A DNA stretch of 36,534 nt. Source: Moraxellaceae bacterium (GTDB lineage Bacteria; Pseudomonadota; Gammaproteobacteria; Pseudomonadales; Moraxellaceae). How positions within the stretch are numbered: the stretch's first letter is position 1; each line of letters starts with the position of its first letter. Shown one piece after another: positions 7,355 to 16,029 of the stretch. The notes below the pieces were generated by a model, which saw only the letters and a program-made list of their open reading frames with translations, made no database searches and was not told where the DNA came from. The position numbers were made by a program, and so were the translations under genes. The stretch is from positions 1-36,534 of the forward strand of contig JANYEL010000191.1 of NCBI GenBank assembly GCA_025363155.1. The letters run 5' to 3'.

Positions 7355-8557
7355 ATGAGTTCAGAAACACTCTCAATCGTAAAACAAAACAAAGCAATTG
7401 TTCAGAAATCGACAATTCATGCAGTCGGCTCAGTGCTTCATTTAGCAATGCACAGTGCAAAAGAAGTCACGGATCTAGTCGCTGAAATGCATAGCACGAT
7501 TACCTATATGCCATCGCCCCTCAATAAAAAGCATCAGCCAAATGCACGTTTTGCACCGTTTCCCTATCGGATTGTCTCAAACAGTTTTGCGTTGTTGGCT
7601 AAACTTAGCCATAAGATGACCGCAAAAACTGAATTCAGTACCTTGCCAGTATTGCGTACGCAGGCGGCACTCAATGGCGTTTGCGGCGATAAATTGGAAG
7701 CATGGAATAGTCCATTAGCCACTCCGTTGACCTTACGTGATGGGCAAGGCAAGGTACTCGATACAGCACAATGGGCACATCAACCTGCAAAAGGTCATGT
7801 GCTATTTCTGCACGGCTTATGTCATAGCGATTTGGAGTGGAATCAGTCCGCAAATCATCTTCAGTTTTCTCAGGAATTAAGCGAGCAAGGCTATCAACTT
7901 GCTTGGTTACGCTACAACACAGGACGTGCCATTTCTGCTAATGGACAAGATTTTTCTAAATTATTAGAACAACATTTTGCCGATCAAGGTTCGCCAATTT
8001 GGCTGATTGGTCATAGCATGGGTGGGTTGCTCATTCGCAGCGCAAGCCACTATGCAGCAATCAAAAATCAGAGATGGCTAGCACGTTTAAGCCATGCGGC
8101 TTATTTAGGCACTCCACACTTGGGTGCGCCTTGGGAAGTCGCTGGCAACAAATTGAATAATATACTTAATTTCACGCCATATACGCGTCCATTGATGCGC
8201 CTAGGTAATATTCGTAGTCAAGGGATTCGTGATTTACGTGAGTCACAAATCACTGCTGATCAGAAGATGCCGGCATTAGCTGAGAAGGTCAGTCATCTAT
8301 TATTAGCCACCTCCTGGAGTGAGGCGCATACCGAAAATTGGATTGGTGATGGTATCGTCCCAGTGTCGAGTGCGTTGGCGCAAGATAAGCGCGGAGAAGT
8401 GCTGAGCGCACCACAACTCAAACGCGTTTTATTAAATGATATTAATCACATTGCAATCATAAGTGATGAACGCGTTTATCAAGAGTTACGCAAGTGGCTC
8501 ATGGTCGAACACATTGAGACGATTGAGCAAACGGCAAAAACCCTCACATTGGTATGA
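7355..8557 (+). CDS. Alpha/beta hydrolase, lipase/esterase-like
   Basis: A 400-residue alpha/beta hydrolase. The nucleophile elbow is GHSMGG with Ser221; HGLCHSDLEW at about 153-162 supplies the oxyanion region, and Asp332 (GDGIVP) with His365 (NDINHIAI) complete a plausible catalytic triad. It resembles PGAP1/lipase-like hydrolases. There is no clear signal peptide, and residues 1-100 form a helical extension that could associate with membrane. It is divergent from the molybdopterin enzyme, with TTGACA at 7296-7301 upstream as a possible -35. The ribosome binding site is poor. The substrate is unknown; an acyl ester is likely. Confidence 0.85.
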   Translation: MSSETLSIVKQNKAIVQKSTIHAVGSVLHLAMHSAKEVTDLVAEMHSTITYMPSPLNKKHQPNARFAPFPYRIVSNSFALLAKLSHKMTAKTEFSTLPVLRTQAALNGVCGDKLEAWNSPLATPLTLRDGQGKVLDTAQWAHQPAKGHVLFLHGLCHSDLEWNQSANHLQFSQELSEQGYQLAWLRYNTGRAISANGQDFSKLLEQHFADQGSPIWLIGHSMGGLLIRSASHYAAIKNQRWLARLSHAAYLGTPHLGAPWEVAGNKLNNILNFTPYTRPLMRLGNIRSQGIRDLRESQITADQKMPALAEKVSHLLLATSWSEAHTENWIGDGIVPVSSALAQDKRGEVLSAPQLKRVLLNDINHIAIISDERVYQELRKWLMVEHIETIEQTAKTLTLV

Positions 8558-8563
8558 GGGTTT
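8538..8563. terminator. Bidirectional terminator overlapping the hydrolase stop codon
   Basis: AAACCCTCA (8538-8546) pairs with TGAGGGTTT (8555-8563) across an 8-nt loop. The TGA stop of the hydrolase is part of the stem. On the minus strand the stem is followed by extra T, serving the MFS gene that ends at 8602. Confidence 0.75.
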
Positions 8564-8601
8564 CTGCAATTAACGATTAAGCTTTTAACTTTTTCAAAAC
8601 G

Positions 8602-9867
8602 CTACGCTTCGCTCATTGGCTCTACGCCTGCGTCGAGATTTTTTGCTGGCGCTGGTTGTTTGTGTTCAGTCACTTTAACGCGGCTGACCCACATCACCGC
8701 AGCAAATGCCAACCCAACAGCCGTCAAACCGACCGTGCCGTAACCGACAATTTGACCATTGGCAGTCGTTGTGAGCATCATGCCGCCGAGCCATGCACCA
8801 CAACCCGTTCCCAACGATTGGACCGCACTGTTTGCACTCAAAAATGCACCACGTCGCGTAGGTTCAGGAACGGTGGTCATCAGTGCTTGCATCGGCACAA
8901 AACGTCCAGATACCGTCACCATGAAGCATGTGAAAAGCACAAGAATCCAAATAAATGCCAAATCAGGCATGTGCGTCACGAGTAGCACTGGCGCTGCTGA
9001 TAACAATACCGCAACTCGGAAAACACGACGATTACCATAGCGATCAGCCATACGACCGACGAGACGTGAGGTAAAGAAAGTCGCTGCACCGCCAGCCATA
9101 TAAATCCACGCCAACATTTCTGGTTGTACGCCATGATTGGCGACCAACGTCGGTGCAATAAACGGAATCACCAGCATCTGCGAAACCATCATCGTGAACG
9201 TAAACGCGAATGCATTCAAATGTCGTGAGTTGCTAAACAGACTCCACAATTGAGGAAGCACTTGGCTCAAGGGCGCAGGATGTTTACTTAAATGCCCAGC
9301 GAGAGAAGGGATAATCTGCAATGCCGCCACCCAAACAACTACTGACAACACAACCAACAGAAAGAACGGCGCCGCCCAGCCAAAATGTGCCCCCAGCACC
9401 ACGCCAGCTGGAACACCTGCAATCGCTGCGAGTGAAAATGCCGTCATGATAATACCCATCGCAGCACCACGGCGGTGAGCGGGAATTGCATCACTGACGA
9501 TTGCCATGACCACAGAACCGAGCACACCGCCCGTAATCCCAGCAAAGGCACGCGCAGCAAGCAATAAAGAATAACTATCTGCTAATGCGCAGATTAAGTT
9601 AGACAATGCAAACAATGCATAGACCACCAGCAGTAAGCGACGACGATCGAAACGATCAATATAGGTAACCGCAAAAAGCCCTGAAAGACCCGCACACCAT
9701 GAGTAAGCAGAGACCGCTGTCGCAAATGCTGCTGGTGAGATTTGGAAAGCCTGCATGATCTGCGGGCCTAACGGCATCATGACCATGAAATCCATGATGA
9801 TGGTAAATTGCGTGAGCGCAAGCAGCCAAAGAAGGCGTTTTTCGTGCGCAGGACTGAGGGTATACAT
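8602..9867 (-). CDS. MFS transporter, DHA1-type efflux permease
   Basis: A 421-residue, very hydrophobic protein with about 12 predicted transmembrane helices in two halves. Features of the major facilitator superfamily are visible: the loop between helices 2 and 3 carries YIDRFDRRRLL (motif A-like), repeated in the second half as GRMADRYGNRRVF, and RAFAGITGGVLGSVV resembles the drug:H+ antiporter motif. It probably exports small molecules across the inner membrane using proton exchange. It starts 74 bp after the PadR-type regulator on the same strand, so the two are likely an operon controlled by that regulator, as is common for PadR-efflux pairs. The substrate cannot be predicted. Confidence 0.9.
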   Translation of the reverse strand: MYTLSPAHEKRLLWLLALTQFTIIMDFMVMMPLGPQIMQAFQISPAAFATAVSAYSWCAGLSGLFAVTYIDRFDRRRLLLVVYALFALSNLICALADSYSLLLAARAFAGITGGVLGSVVMAIVSDAIPAHRRGAAMGIIMTAFSLAAIAGVPAGVVLGAHFGWAAPFFLLVVLSVVVWVAALQIIPSLAGHLSKHPAPLSQVLPQLWSLFSNSRHLNAFAFTFTMMVSQMLVIPFIAPTLVANHGVQPEMLAWIYMAGGAATFFTSRLVGRMADRYGNRRVFRVAVLLSAAPVLLVTHMPDLAFIWILVLFTCFMVTVSGRFVPMQALMTTVPEPTRRGAFLSANSAVQSLGTGCGAWLGGMMLTTTANGQIVGYGTVGLTAVGLAFAAVMWVSRVKVTEHKQPAPAKNLDAGVEPMSEA

Positions 9868-9941
9868 GGATGTGTTCCTTTAAAACTTATCGTTATATTT
9901 ACGACTGGTTTATCTGATTAAGACGCTTCAGCTGTGCCACT

Positions 9942-10595
9942 TTAGCTGTTACTGTCAGTGCCACTTTCAATTTCTGCTGTTGTACGTGCGAGGATTGCGG
10001 CGATTCGGCGTTGTTCGCTGGCGGATATATTGTCTCGATGGAATAGCGCATGTTTTAGCGCACGACGCGCTTCAATGAGCTCAGGCAGCCAACCACCTTC
10101 ATCATCTGCATTTTCGCCTGAAAAAGCACGACGGACGGAATCCATTTTTTGTGCGATATGACCGAGTTTGGCAAACATGTGTTCGACGCGTTCACGGTTT
10201 GCGGTGAGATGTTCGCGACCTGCTTCATCCAGTGCATAACATTTGCGATTCGCTTCCAACTGAACAGTCACATAATTCAATTCTTCTAGATACGTGAGTG
10301 CAGGGTAGACCATGCCAGGGCTTGGACTATAGAAGCCATTTGAGCGAACTTTCAGTGCTTTGATCAACTCATAGCCATAGCTGGGTTCTTCATTGATCAA
10401 TGCTAATAGCATCAACTGCAAATCATCAGAGGTGAACTTACGACCACGCGGGAAACCGTCGCCATCGCCACCAAAACCATTTGCACCGCCCTGAAAACGA
10501 CTACCGCCGCCACCTCGGGTATTGCCATTCATGGCATGCAATAGTCGATGAAGTGAAAAACCGTCAATACCATGTTGATGATGGGAATGCCTCAT
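9942..10595 (-). CDS. PadR-family transcriptional regulator with His/Gly-rich N-terminus
   Basis: I start at 10595 because AGGA lies 8 nt upstream, giving 217 residues; an alternative at 10658 would run through the operator palindromes. The first 45 residues are low-complexity (RHSHHQHG, then a Gly-rich stretch). A PadR winged helix follows (QLMLLALINEEPSYGYELIKAL, with SPSPGMVYPALTYLEE), then a C-terminal coiled dimerisation region. His/Gly-rich N-termini occur in several PadR proteins and could bind metal, but that is a guess. It probably represses itself and the MFS gene through the palindrome cluster at 10611-10649. Confidence 0.88.
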   Translation of the reverse strand: MRHSHHQHGIDGFSLHRLLHAMNGNTRGGGGSRFQGGANGFGGDGDGFPRGRKFTSDDLQLMLLALINEEPSYGYELIKALKVRSNGFYSPSPGMVYPALTYLEELNYVTVQLEANRKCYALDEAGREHLTANRERVEHMFAKLGHIAQKMDSVRRAFSGENADDEGGWLPELIEARRALKHALFHRDNISASEQRRIAAILARTTAEIESGTDSNS

Positions 10596-10610
10596 TTCTG
10601 AATTCCTAAT

Positions 10611-10649
10611 ATATCTTAAGATATGTTGTAAGATATATATCTTAAGATA
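10611..10649. promoter_or_regulatory. Cluster of three overlapping palindromes, probable PadR operator
   Basis: Three perfect palindromes are packed in 39 bp: ATATCTTAAGATAT (10611-10624), TAAGATATATATCTTA (10629-10644) and TATCTTAAGATA (10638-10649). The 13-mer ATATCTTAAGATA occurs twice, 26 bp apart. The cluster lies immediately upstream of the PadR gene's ribosome binding site, the expected place for an autoregulatory operator that also controls the efflux gene. Confidence 0.65.
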
Positions 10650-10867
10650 GTTTGTCAAACGAATATATGAATATTTTTTGATCTATGGTGCATTGATAAG
10701 TGTGCTCTATTAAGGAGTGGTTTTGCTAATAAAGCATTTAGAGTTATTGTTGTTACCACATGAAAAATGGCATAATCAGCGCATTATCAAAGCACTAAAG
10801 TCATCATTAATTTCTTAAAATGACTCACTGAAAACAAATGACAACTCATATTGGAAATGAAAAAATA

Positions 10868-12085
10868 ATGCGTAAAATTTTATTATTGGGAACGAGTATA
10901 TCTGTCGCACTGGGAATGAGTGGATGCGTAACAACCACCGCAAACGTGCAATCCATTCCTGCCAATGATGCCGTAACTCACGGTCTTGCCCAACTGTATC
11001 AGCAACCAAACTATCAAGTGCACTCAACCTTACAGCTGACGCAACTTAACTTTTCAAATCTGATGAAGGGCAGTAACCCTGTCAGTGATTCGCTGGACAG
11101 TGCAACAGCATCAGATCAGAAAACTGCCACTGCAAAAAGCCTAGAAGTTGAAAAGTTTGCCAGTTGGTTTGAAACGATTTTCAAACGTAATGAATTTAGC
11201 TTCGACGGTATCGTCGACTTGCAACATCAACGCCTCGAAATCACGCCGCAAATCACCTATAAAGCTATCAATACAGGCGGTTTTATTCGCGTTCCAATGG
11301 TTTTGGATTTAGCCAATGCACAAGGTTATGCGGATTTATCTGCATTTTCGCCATTATTGGTGAATTTAAACAGTGAAGGGAAGTACAGCCAATTTAGTAT
11401 TCAGCCGATCACTGATCGTATTGATTTCAAAAAGCTATTTACTTGGTCACATGATGTCGCGCTCGACAGTTCACGTAAATTCGATCCACGTATGTTCCGA
11501 GATCTGCCACTTGACGCAGCGGATACCGCTTTAGGTGGCGTGAGAAAAATTGAATTATCTTTAACTTATCAAGATTTAATGACGGTAAATAAAGTTGTGT
11601 TTGATGCACATCGTGCTGATTTCCTTGCCGCAATTAAAACCAAGCCGAAGCAAATAAATAGTACATCGACTCAGTCCACTGATAAAAAAGAACCTGATAT
11701 GGACGGTTTTATTGGTCTTATTTCAGCCATGGGATCAACCTACGGACAACCGAATAGCACTCCGCTTCCATTTAATATAAATGGTAAATTCCAAAAAATT
11801 TATTTGTTAGATAAAGCAGGACGTTTAATTCAAAGTCGCGTTGAAGGTGTTGTGGACTTAGATTCTAAATCGGCTCGCAACATGAAAATCGGCTTTAGCT
11901 CGATCACGAATTATAGTGAATACGGCTCGGCTCGCATCAACTTTGTGCCTACAACTCAAAATACTGTTTTACTGTCTGAAAGCACGAAAGGTACAGTGAT
12001 TGATTTAGTCAAAGGTGCTGCTGAAAAGTATAAACAAAGGGCTGCGAATGCAGCGGCGGTATCTAAAACGCAAATAACAAAATAG
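10868..12085 (+). CDS. Putative lipoprotein of unknown function
   Basis: I start at the ATG at 10868 rather than 10838 because the protein then begins with a lipoprotein signal peptide: MRK, a hydrophobic stretch, and LGMSGC with Cys20 as the lipidated residue, giving 405 residues. The mature part has no domain I recognise. It is rich in Ser, Thr and Asn, has beta-type alternation, and includes a Lys-rich loop (KTKPKQINSTSTQ) at about residue 260. An outer-membrane or periplasmic location is expected. It is followed 38 bp later by a membrane protein of unknown function, possibly cotranscribed. No function can be assigned. Confidence 0.75.
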   Translation: MRKILLLGTSISVALGMSGCVTTTANVQSIPANDAVTHGLAQLYQQPNYQVHSTLQLTQLNFSNLMKGSNPVSDSLDSATASDQKTATAKSLEVEKFASWFETIFKRNEFSFDGIVDLQHQRLEITPQITYKAINTGGFIRVPMVLDLANAQGYADLSAFSPLLVNLNSEGKYSQFSIQPITDRIDFKKLFTWSHDVALDSSRKFDPRMFRDLPLDAADTALGGVRKIELSLTYQDLMTVNKVVFDAHRADFLAAIKTKPKQINSTSTQSTDKKEPDMDGFIGLISAMGSTYGQPNSTPLPFNINGKFQKIYLLDKAGRLIQSRVEGVVDLDSKSARNMKIGFSSITNYSEYGSARINFVPTTQNTVLLSESTKGTVIDLVKGAAEKYKQRAANAAAVSKTQITK

Positions 12086-12123
12086 AAGGTAATTGTCGGA
12101 TGCTCACTCAACGTGATGGGTGA

Positions 12124-12819
12124 GTGTCCAAGTTCTTATTTGCTCATCAAAAAAATCGAATGCATAAAATGACAAAAAATATAAAAAGCCTTCTACCGCA
12201 TGCATACCGATTACGCTTACATCTAATTTTCGTATCTTTAATTATTGTATTACTTGCCATTATTTTACCGATTTATCCTAACGCCCTTAATTTAGAACTG
12301 ATCAAACCGTATGTTGATGGACTTGTTCCTACTGCGAGTATTAGCTCAGTTCATTGCACGGCTGTCGATCCAAAAGCGTGTTATGCATTTATTGGAATTA
12401 CAGGGTTGTTAACGCCAATAGCGGCTTTAACTGCATTCATATTTAGTGGGTCAATATACAAAGTTTATAGTGAAAGTAAGCTTTTCTACTCACAGCAAGG
12501 AGTACCATTTTCGTTTAAACCACATGACGATATGATCAATAAGCAACTGATACAAAACATATGTTTTACATTCATAATCTCGACAGCTTGGTATTGGTAT
12601 TTCTATATTAACGAGTTGAATCTCATTACCCATAGTCTCAAAAGTAATGATGAAGGAACAACGCTTTTCTACGTTGGTGTATGGGGTTTTAGGCTGGCTG
12701 GTTGTTTTTTCGCAATACTAAATTTTGTAATTTTTGGTTTTTATTGGGCGGCATATTTTTATTTCGCAACATCCTTATACTTTTTACTAAAGACAAAGAT
12801 TTTAGGGAAAGGAAAATAA
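12124..12819 (+). CDS. Hypothetical multi-pass membrane protein
   Basis: Up to 231 residues from GTG at 12124; ATGs at 12160 and 12169 are alternatives and no start has a convincing ribosome binding site. At least four hydrophobic segments are visible, near residues 33-52, 88-110, 145-165 and 185-222, with basic ends (KTKILGKGK at the C-terminus). One predicted outside loop carries Cys residues (SSVHCTAVDPKACYAF) that could form a disulfide. I do not recognise the family. Its base composition is more AT-rich than its neighbours. It lies downstream of the lipoprotein gene and is convergent with the small gene at 12838. Confidence 0.6.
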   Translation: MSKFLFAHQKNRMHKMTKNIKSLLPHAYRLRLHLIFVSLIIVLLAIILPIYPNALNLELIKPYVDGLVPTASISSVHCTAVDPKACYAFIGITGLLTPIAALTAFIFSGSIYKVYSESKLFYSQQGVPFSFKPHDDMINKQLIQNICFTFIISTAWYWYFYINELNLITHSLKSNDEGTTLFYVGVWGFRLAGCFFAILNFVIFGFYWAAYFYFATSLYFLLKTKILGKGK

Positions 12820-12837
12820 CTTACAAATAACTGAGCC

Positions 12838-13086
12838 TCACTTACCCACAAAATAACGCTGACATCCCTCAACATATTGCACATCATTCTTCGTTTCAGG
12901 ATCACTCATACAATCAGCGGCTTTCTTGAATCCATTCGCTTCCGCAGCCGTATAACCAACATATTCACCCGAGCCGACGACAAAAGGTGTGCCGTCATAT
13001 TGAGGTGATTTTTCATAGAAAAACACACCGATGATCACGCCTACAGCCGTTAACGCAGCAATCCAGAAACGCTTTCTTATGTTCAT
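12838..13086 (-). CDS. Small membrane-anchored protein of unknown function
   Basis: 82 residues: positively charged start (MNIRKR), one hydrophobic helix (about 7-25), then a soluble, probably periplasmic tail with two cysteines (AADCMSD and EGCQRYF) that may form a disulfide. I do not recognise the family. It lies 60 bp downstream of the acyl-CoA dehydrogenase start-to-stop direction's neighbour region, with its own start after the AidB-like gene ends at 13147, on the same strand, so it could be read as the last gene of that transcript. No terminator is seen between them. Confidence 0.6.
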   Translation of the reverse strand: MNIRKRFWIAALTAVGVIIGVFFYEKSPQYDGTPFVVGSGEYVGYTAAEANGFKKAADCMSDPETKNDVQYVEGCQRYFVGK

Positions 13087-13146
13087 TGCGGCAAAATCCT
13101 ATTGGCAAATCATCGATGTATTCTACACTCAGAAACTATATTAAGA

Positions 13147-14826
13147 TCAATGTGTCAACGGATTTCCACGATCAATAATCGCGCTGCAATCAATCCCACG
13201 CGGCAAAGTTCCATAATTACGCTCACCATGCGCGCCCAAACGAGACTGAATGAATGCATCAGCCACCGTCTCATTACCCGCTTGAATGAGCAAACTCGAC
13301 TGCATTGTCAGAGCCATTTGCTCAACAATATGCCGTGCACGATACTCCATCTCTCTAAAATCCATGAGTTCATCTTTGAGTTTAGCAACCGTTTGATCTA
13401 GCGCAGCATTTTCACCTTGAGTCTTATTCAGCTCATCAATCCAGACATGAACAGTCTCTGGTGTTTTTTCCATTGCACGCAGCATATCCAAGGCTTGCAC
13501 ATTGCCTGAACCCTCCCAAATGGCATTGATCGGCGCATCGCGGTAGAGTCGCGCCATCATAAAATCATCCATCACGCCATTACCACCAATACACTCCATC
13601 GCTTCATAGGCATGATTCGGATTGCGTTTAGTAATCCAATACTTACCTGCAGGCAACCCTAAACGGAGTAACATTTTTTCACGTTCATCGGTTGGATTAT
13701 CCAACGCGCGCGCCATTCGCATGGTCATCGCCAAGGCTCCTTCAACTTCAAGCTGTAAATCCGCCAAGACATTTTGCATAGCGGGTTTATTAATCAGCTT
13801 GTCGCCAAACGCACTGCGATGCACAGCATGGTGAATCGCCTGGGCTGCACCTTGTCGCATACTAGCGGTTGAACCCATCATGCAATCAAACCGTGTCATA
13901 CCAACCATTTCAATAATCGTCGGAACACCACGCCCTTCTTCACCAACCATCCAACCAAATGCACCACACAATTCAATTTCAGAAGAGGCATTCGACACAT
14001 TGCCCATTTTGTTTTTCAGGCGTTGTACTTGCATTGGATTTTTGCTGCCATCAGGCTTCCAACGCGGCACCAAGAAACAGGACAAACCGCCCGTGGATTG
14101 CGCCAACATCAAAAATCCATCGCACATCGGCGCAGAAGTAAACCATTTATGTCCAATCAACTCATAGGCTTCGCCAGAGCCTTCTTTTCCCAGCGCATAC
14201 GCACGCGTCGTATTGGCGCGAACATCTGAGCCACCTTGTTTTTCAGTCATTCCCATGCCAATGGTTAATGCCTGTTTTTCCATGTGCGGCACATTACGTG
14301 GGTCATAGCCTTTGGTGAGAATCTTTGGCAGCCATTCGTTGGCAATAGAAGGTGTATTTTTCAACGCAGGAACTGCGCCAAACGTCATGGTGATCGGGCA
14401 AATATGCCCAGCGTCAATTTGACCTTGCAGGATTCCCATCGCTGCACGCGCAACATGAGCACCTGACTTGGGATCTGTCCATGGGGTAGAGTGAATGCCT
14501 GATTCGAGCGCAAAGCGCATCATGTTGTGATAACCATCATGATATTTAATCAAATCAACGCGATTACCCAAACGATCATGGCTATGAAATTGCGGTTTAA
14601 ACTCATTAGCGAGGTAGCCCCATTCAATCACTTCCGCACTTCCAGTTCGTGCGCCATGCGCCGAAATTTGTGGAATCGCCCACGCAGCACCTTCACGGAT
14701 TACAGCTTCCTTTAATGCTGTATCGCCTTCAAACGCGTTGTAATTCACCAAGGGTGGCGTTTGATTAAAGACTTCGTGGGTATTGGCTAAAACGTCTGGA
14801 TGTTGAGGTAAATTCGAGCTTTCCAT
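13147..14826 (-). CDS. AidB-like acyl-CoA dehydrogenase
   Basis: At 559 residues this is longer than ordinary acyl-CoA dehydrogenases and close to the AidB type (about 540). The flavin/substrate region MGMTEKQGGSDVRANTT (191-207) and HKWFTSAP (226-233) are clear, and YRDAPINAIWEGSGNVQ holds the probable catalytic base Glu438, positioned as in AidB/isovaleryl-CoA dehydrogenase-like enzymes. The extra N-terminal and C-terminal helical parts are also AidB-like. AidB of Escherichia coli is linked to the alkylation-damage response, but the true role of most relatives is unclear, and an acyl-CoA substrate remains possible. It is divergent from a PaaX-like regulator, which may control it. Confidence 0.88.
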   Translation of the reverse strand: MESSNLPQHPDVLANTHEVFNQTPPLVNYNAFEGDTALKEAVIREGAAWAIPQISAHGARTGSAEVIEWGYLANEFKPQFHSHDRLGNRVDLIKYHDGYHNMMRFALESGIHSTPWTDPKSGAHVARAAMGILQGQIDAGHICPITMTFGAVPALKNTPSIANEWLPKILTKGYDPRNVPHMEKQALTIGMGMTEKQGGSDVRANTTRAYALGKEGSGEAYELIGHKWFTSAPMCDGFLMLAQSTGGLSCFLVPRWKPDGSKNPMQVQRLKNKMGNVSNASSEIELCGAFGWMVGEEGRGVPTIIEMVGMTRFDCMMGSTASMRQGAAQAIHHAVHRSAFGDKLINKPAMQNVLADLQLEVEGALAMTMRMARALDNPTDEREKMLLRLGLPAGKYWITKRNPNHAYEAMECIGGNGVMDDFMMARLYRDAPINAIWEGSGNVQALDMLRAMEKTPETVHVWIDELNKTQGENAALDQTVAKLKDELMDFREMEYRARHIVEQMALTMQSSLLIQAGNETVADAFIQSRLGAHGERNYGTLPRGIDCSAIIDRGNPLTH

Positions 14827-14948
14827 GATAGAACTCGCGATAAAATGATTGAGTAAATATTACATTATTATTCAATATAATTTATAAATTGAAAATACTA
14901 CAACTCTAATCACTCAGTGATACAATGAGTAATATGCAATAAATCAAT

Positions 14949-15761
14949 GTGACAAACCCAATGAAAATCACGCCACGAAAACTGATTCTCGACTTATTAT
15001 TAGCCGAAAATGGCGCGTCTTTACCTGCCAAAGATGCTGTCGCCGCCTGCGTTCTATTCGAGTTAGGCGAAGTCAGTGCTCGTGTGACATTAACACGTTT
15101 ATTAGCCGAAGGATTAGCAGAAAGTACGGGTAGGGGTCTTTATAAACTCGGGCCAAAAGCAATGGAAGTTGCGGGTGAAATTGCGACTTGGCGAACGGAA
15201 AATTACCAAGTCAGACCATGGCATGGCGACTATATAACAGTACATACAGGCAGCTTAGGCCGCACAGATCGCACCGCTCTGATTCGCCGTGAACGCGCCT
15301 TAAAATTACTCGGTTTCCGTGAATTAGAAAAAGGTCTCTACATTCGACCCAACAATATTACGGCGGATGTGAATGCAGTACGAATTCGTCTGAGAAAACT
15401 GGGACTTGAAAATGACGCCTTAATCTGTGTTTCCAGCGACTTTGAGAACGCGACAGAAGCGCGCATTCAGGCGTTATGGAATTGCGCTGGGTTAGCAAAA
15501 AACTATGAGACTATCAAAAAACAACTGCAAGACTGGATGGCTCAAGTTGATCAGTTGGATTTGGGTGTTGCTGCACAAGAATCACTTTTGTTGGGCAGCG
15601 CTGCGATTCATGACGTTGTGTTTGATCCCTTGTTACCCGCGCCATTCGTGGATGTTGCGGCGCGGGAACAATTCATTGAGGTGGTACGTGAGTTTGATCG
15701 TGTGGGTCATGCGATTTGGAAGAAGCTACGTCAGAGTAATTTTGTGGTGTCAAAACCGTAA
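14949..15761 (+). CDS. PaaX-family transcriptional regulator
   Basis: About 270 residues from GTG at 14949; ATG at 14961 (MKITPRKLILDLLL) is an alternative. An N-terminal winged helix (about 8-70) is followed by the PaaX central domain (YITVHTGSLGRTDRTALIRRERALKLLGF) and the PaaX C-terminal domain (FDPLLPAPFVD near the end). PaaX of the phenylacetate pathway represses catabolic genes and is released by phenylacetyl-CoA. Here no paa genes are present; the only neighbour is the divergent AidB-like dehydrogenase 122 bp away, so it probably responds to an acyl-CoA and regulates that gene. The effector is inferred only. Confidence 0.85.
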   Translation: MTNPMKITPRKLILDLLLAENGASLPAKDAVAACVLFELGEVSARVTLTRLLAEGLAESTGRGLYKLGPKAMEVAGEIATWRTENYQVRPWHGDYITVHTGSLGRTDRTALIRRERALKLLGFRELEKGLYIRPNNITADVNAVRIRLRKLGLENDALICVSSDFENATEARIQALWNCAGLAKNYETIKKQLQDWMAQVDQLDLGVAAQESLLLGSAAIHDVVFDPLLPAPFVDVAAREQFIEVVREFDRVGHAIWKKLRQSNFVVSKP

Positions 15762-15890
15762 TAGATGGAATCTGACAAAGGTATTGGTATCGACAGTATG
15801 AGTGTTCTTGTTTTAAATATTGCTCATAAAAATAGTCTAGAAAGACAGACAAAAGCCATCAATTAAACATAAACGCTATTATAAAAACTC

Positions 15891-15925
15891 TATAATGTCG
15901 CCGATCGTTGCAGGAGTCAGTCAAT
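15891..15925 (+). promoter_or_regulatory. Possible promoter and 5' hairpin for the OsmC-YcaO gene
   Basis: TATAAT at 15891-15896 could be the -10 box, giving a leader of about 125 nt. Just after the expected transcription start, CGCCGAT can pair with ATCGGTG (one G-U pair) across about 17 nt. The -35 region is weak. Confidence 0.35.
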
Positions 15926-16029
15926 CGGTGTGATCACTAAACGAATGGCTCTATACACTCTTTTTTAAATCATTTTTTTCAAATCAATTTCATATCCGTG
16001 ATTCGGGTTAAGAATAGCTAGGTACCAGC

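Noticed and set aside
12105-12126. CACTCA/TGAGTG inverted repeat before the membrane-protein gene as a terminator.
   Set aside because: Only 6 bp, no T tract, and it overlaps the candidate start codon of the next gene.
15505-15801. Open frame of 98 codons overlapping the 3' part of the PaaX-like gene.
   Set aside because: It lies in an alternative frame of a clear PaaX-family protein, with Trp/Leu-rich composition typical of an out-of-frame shadow.
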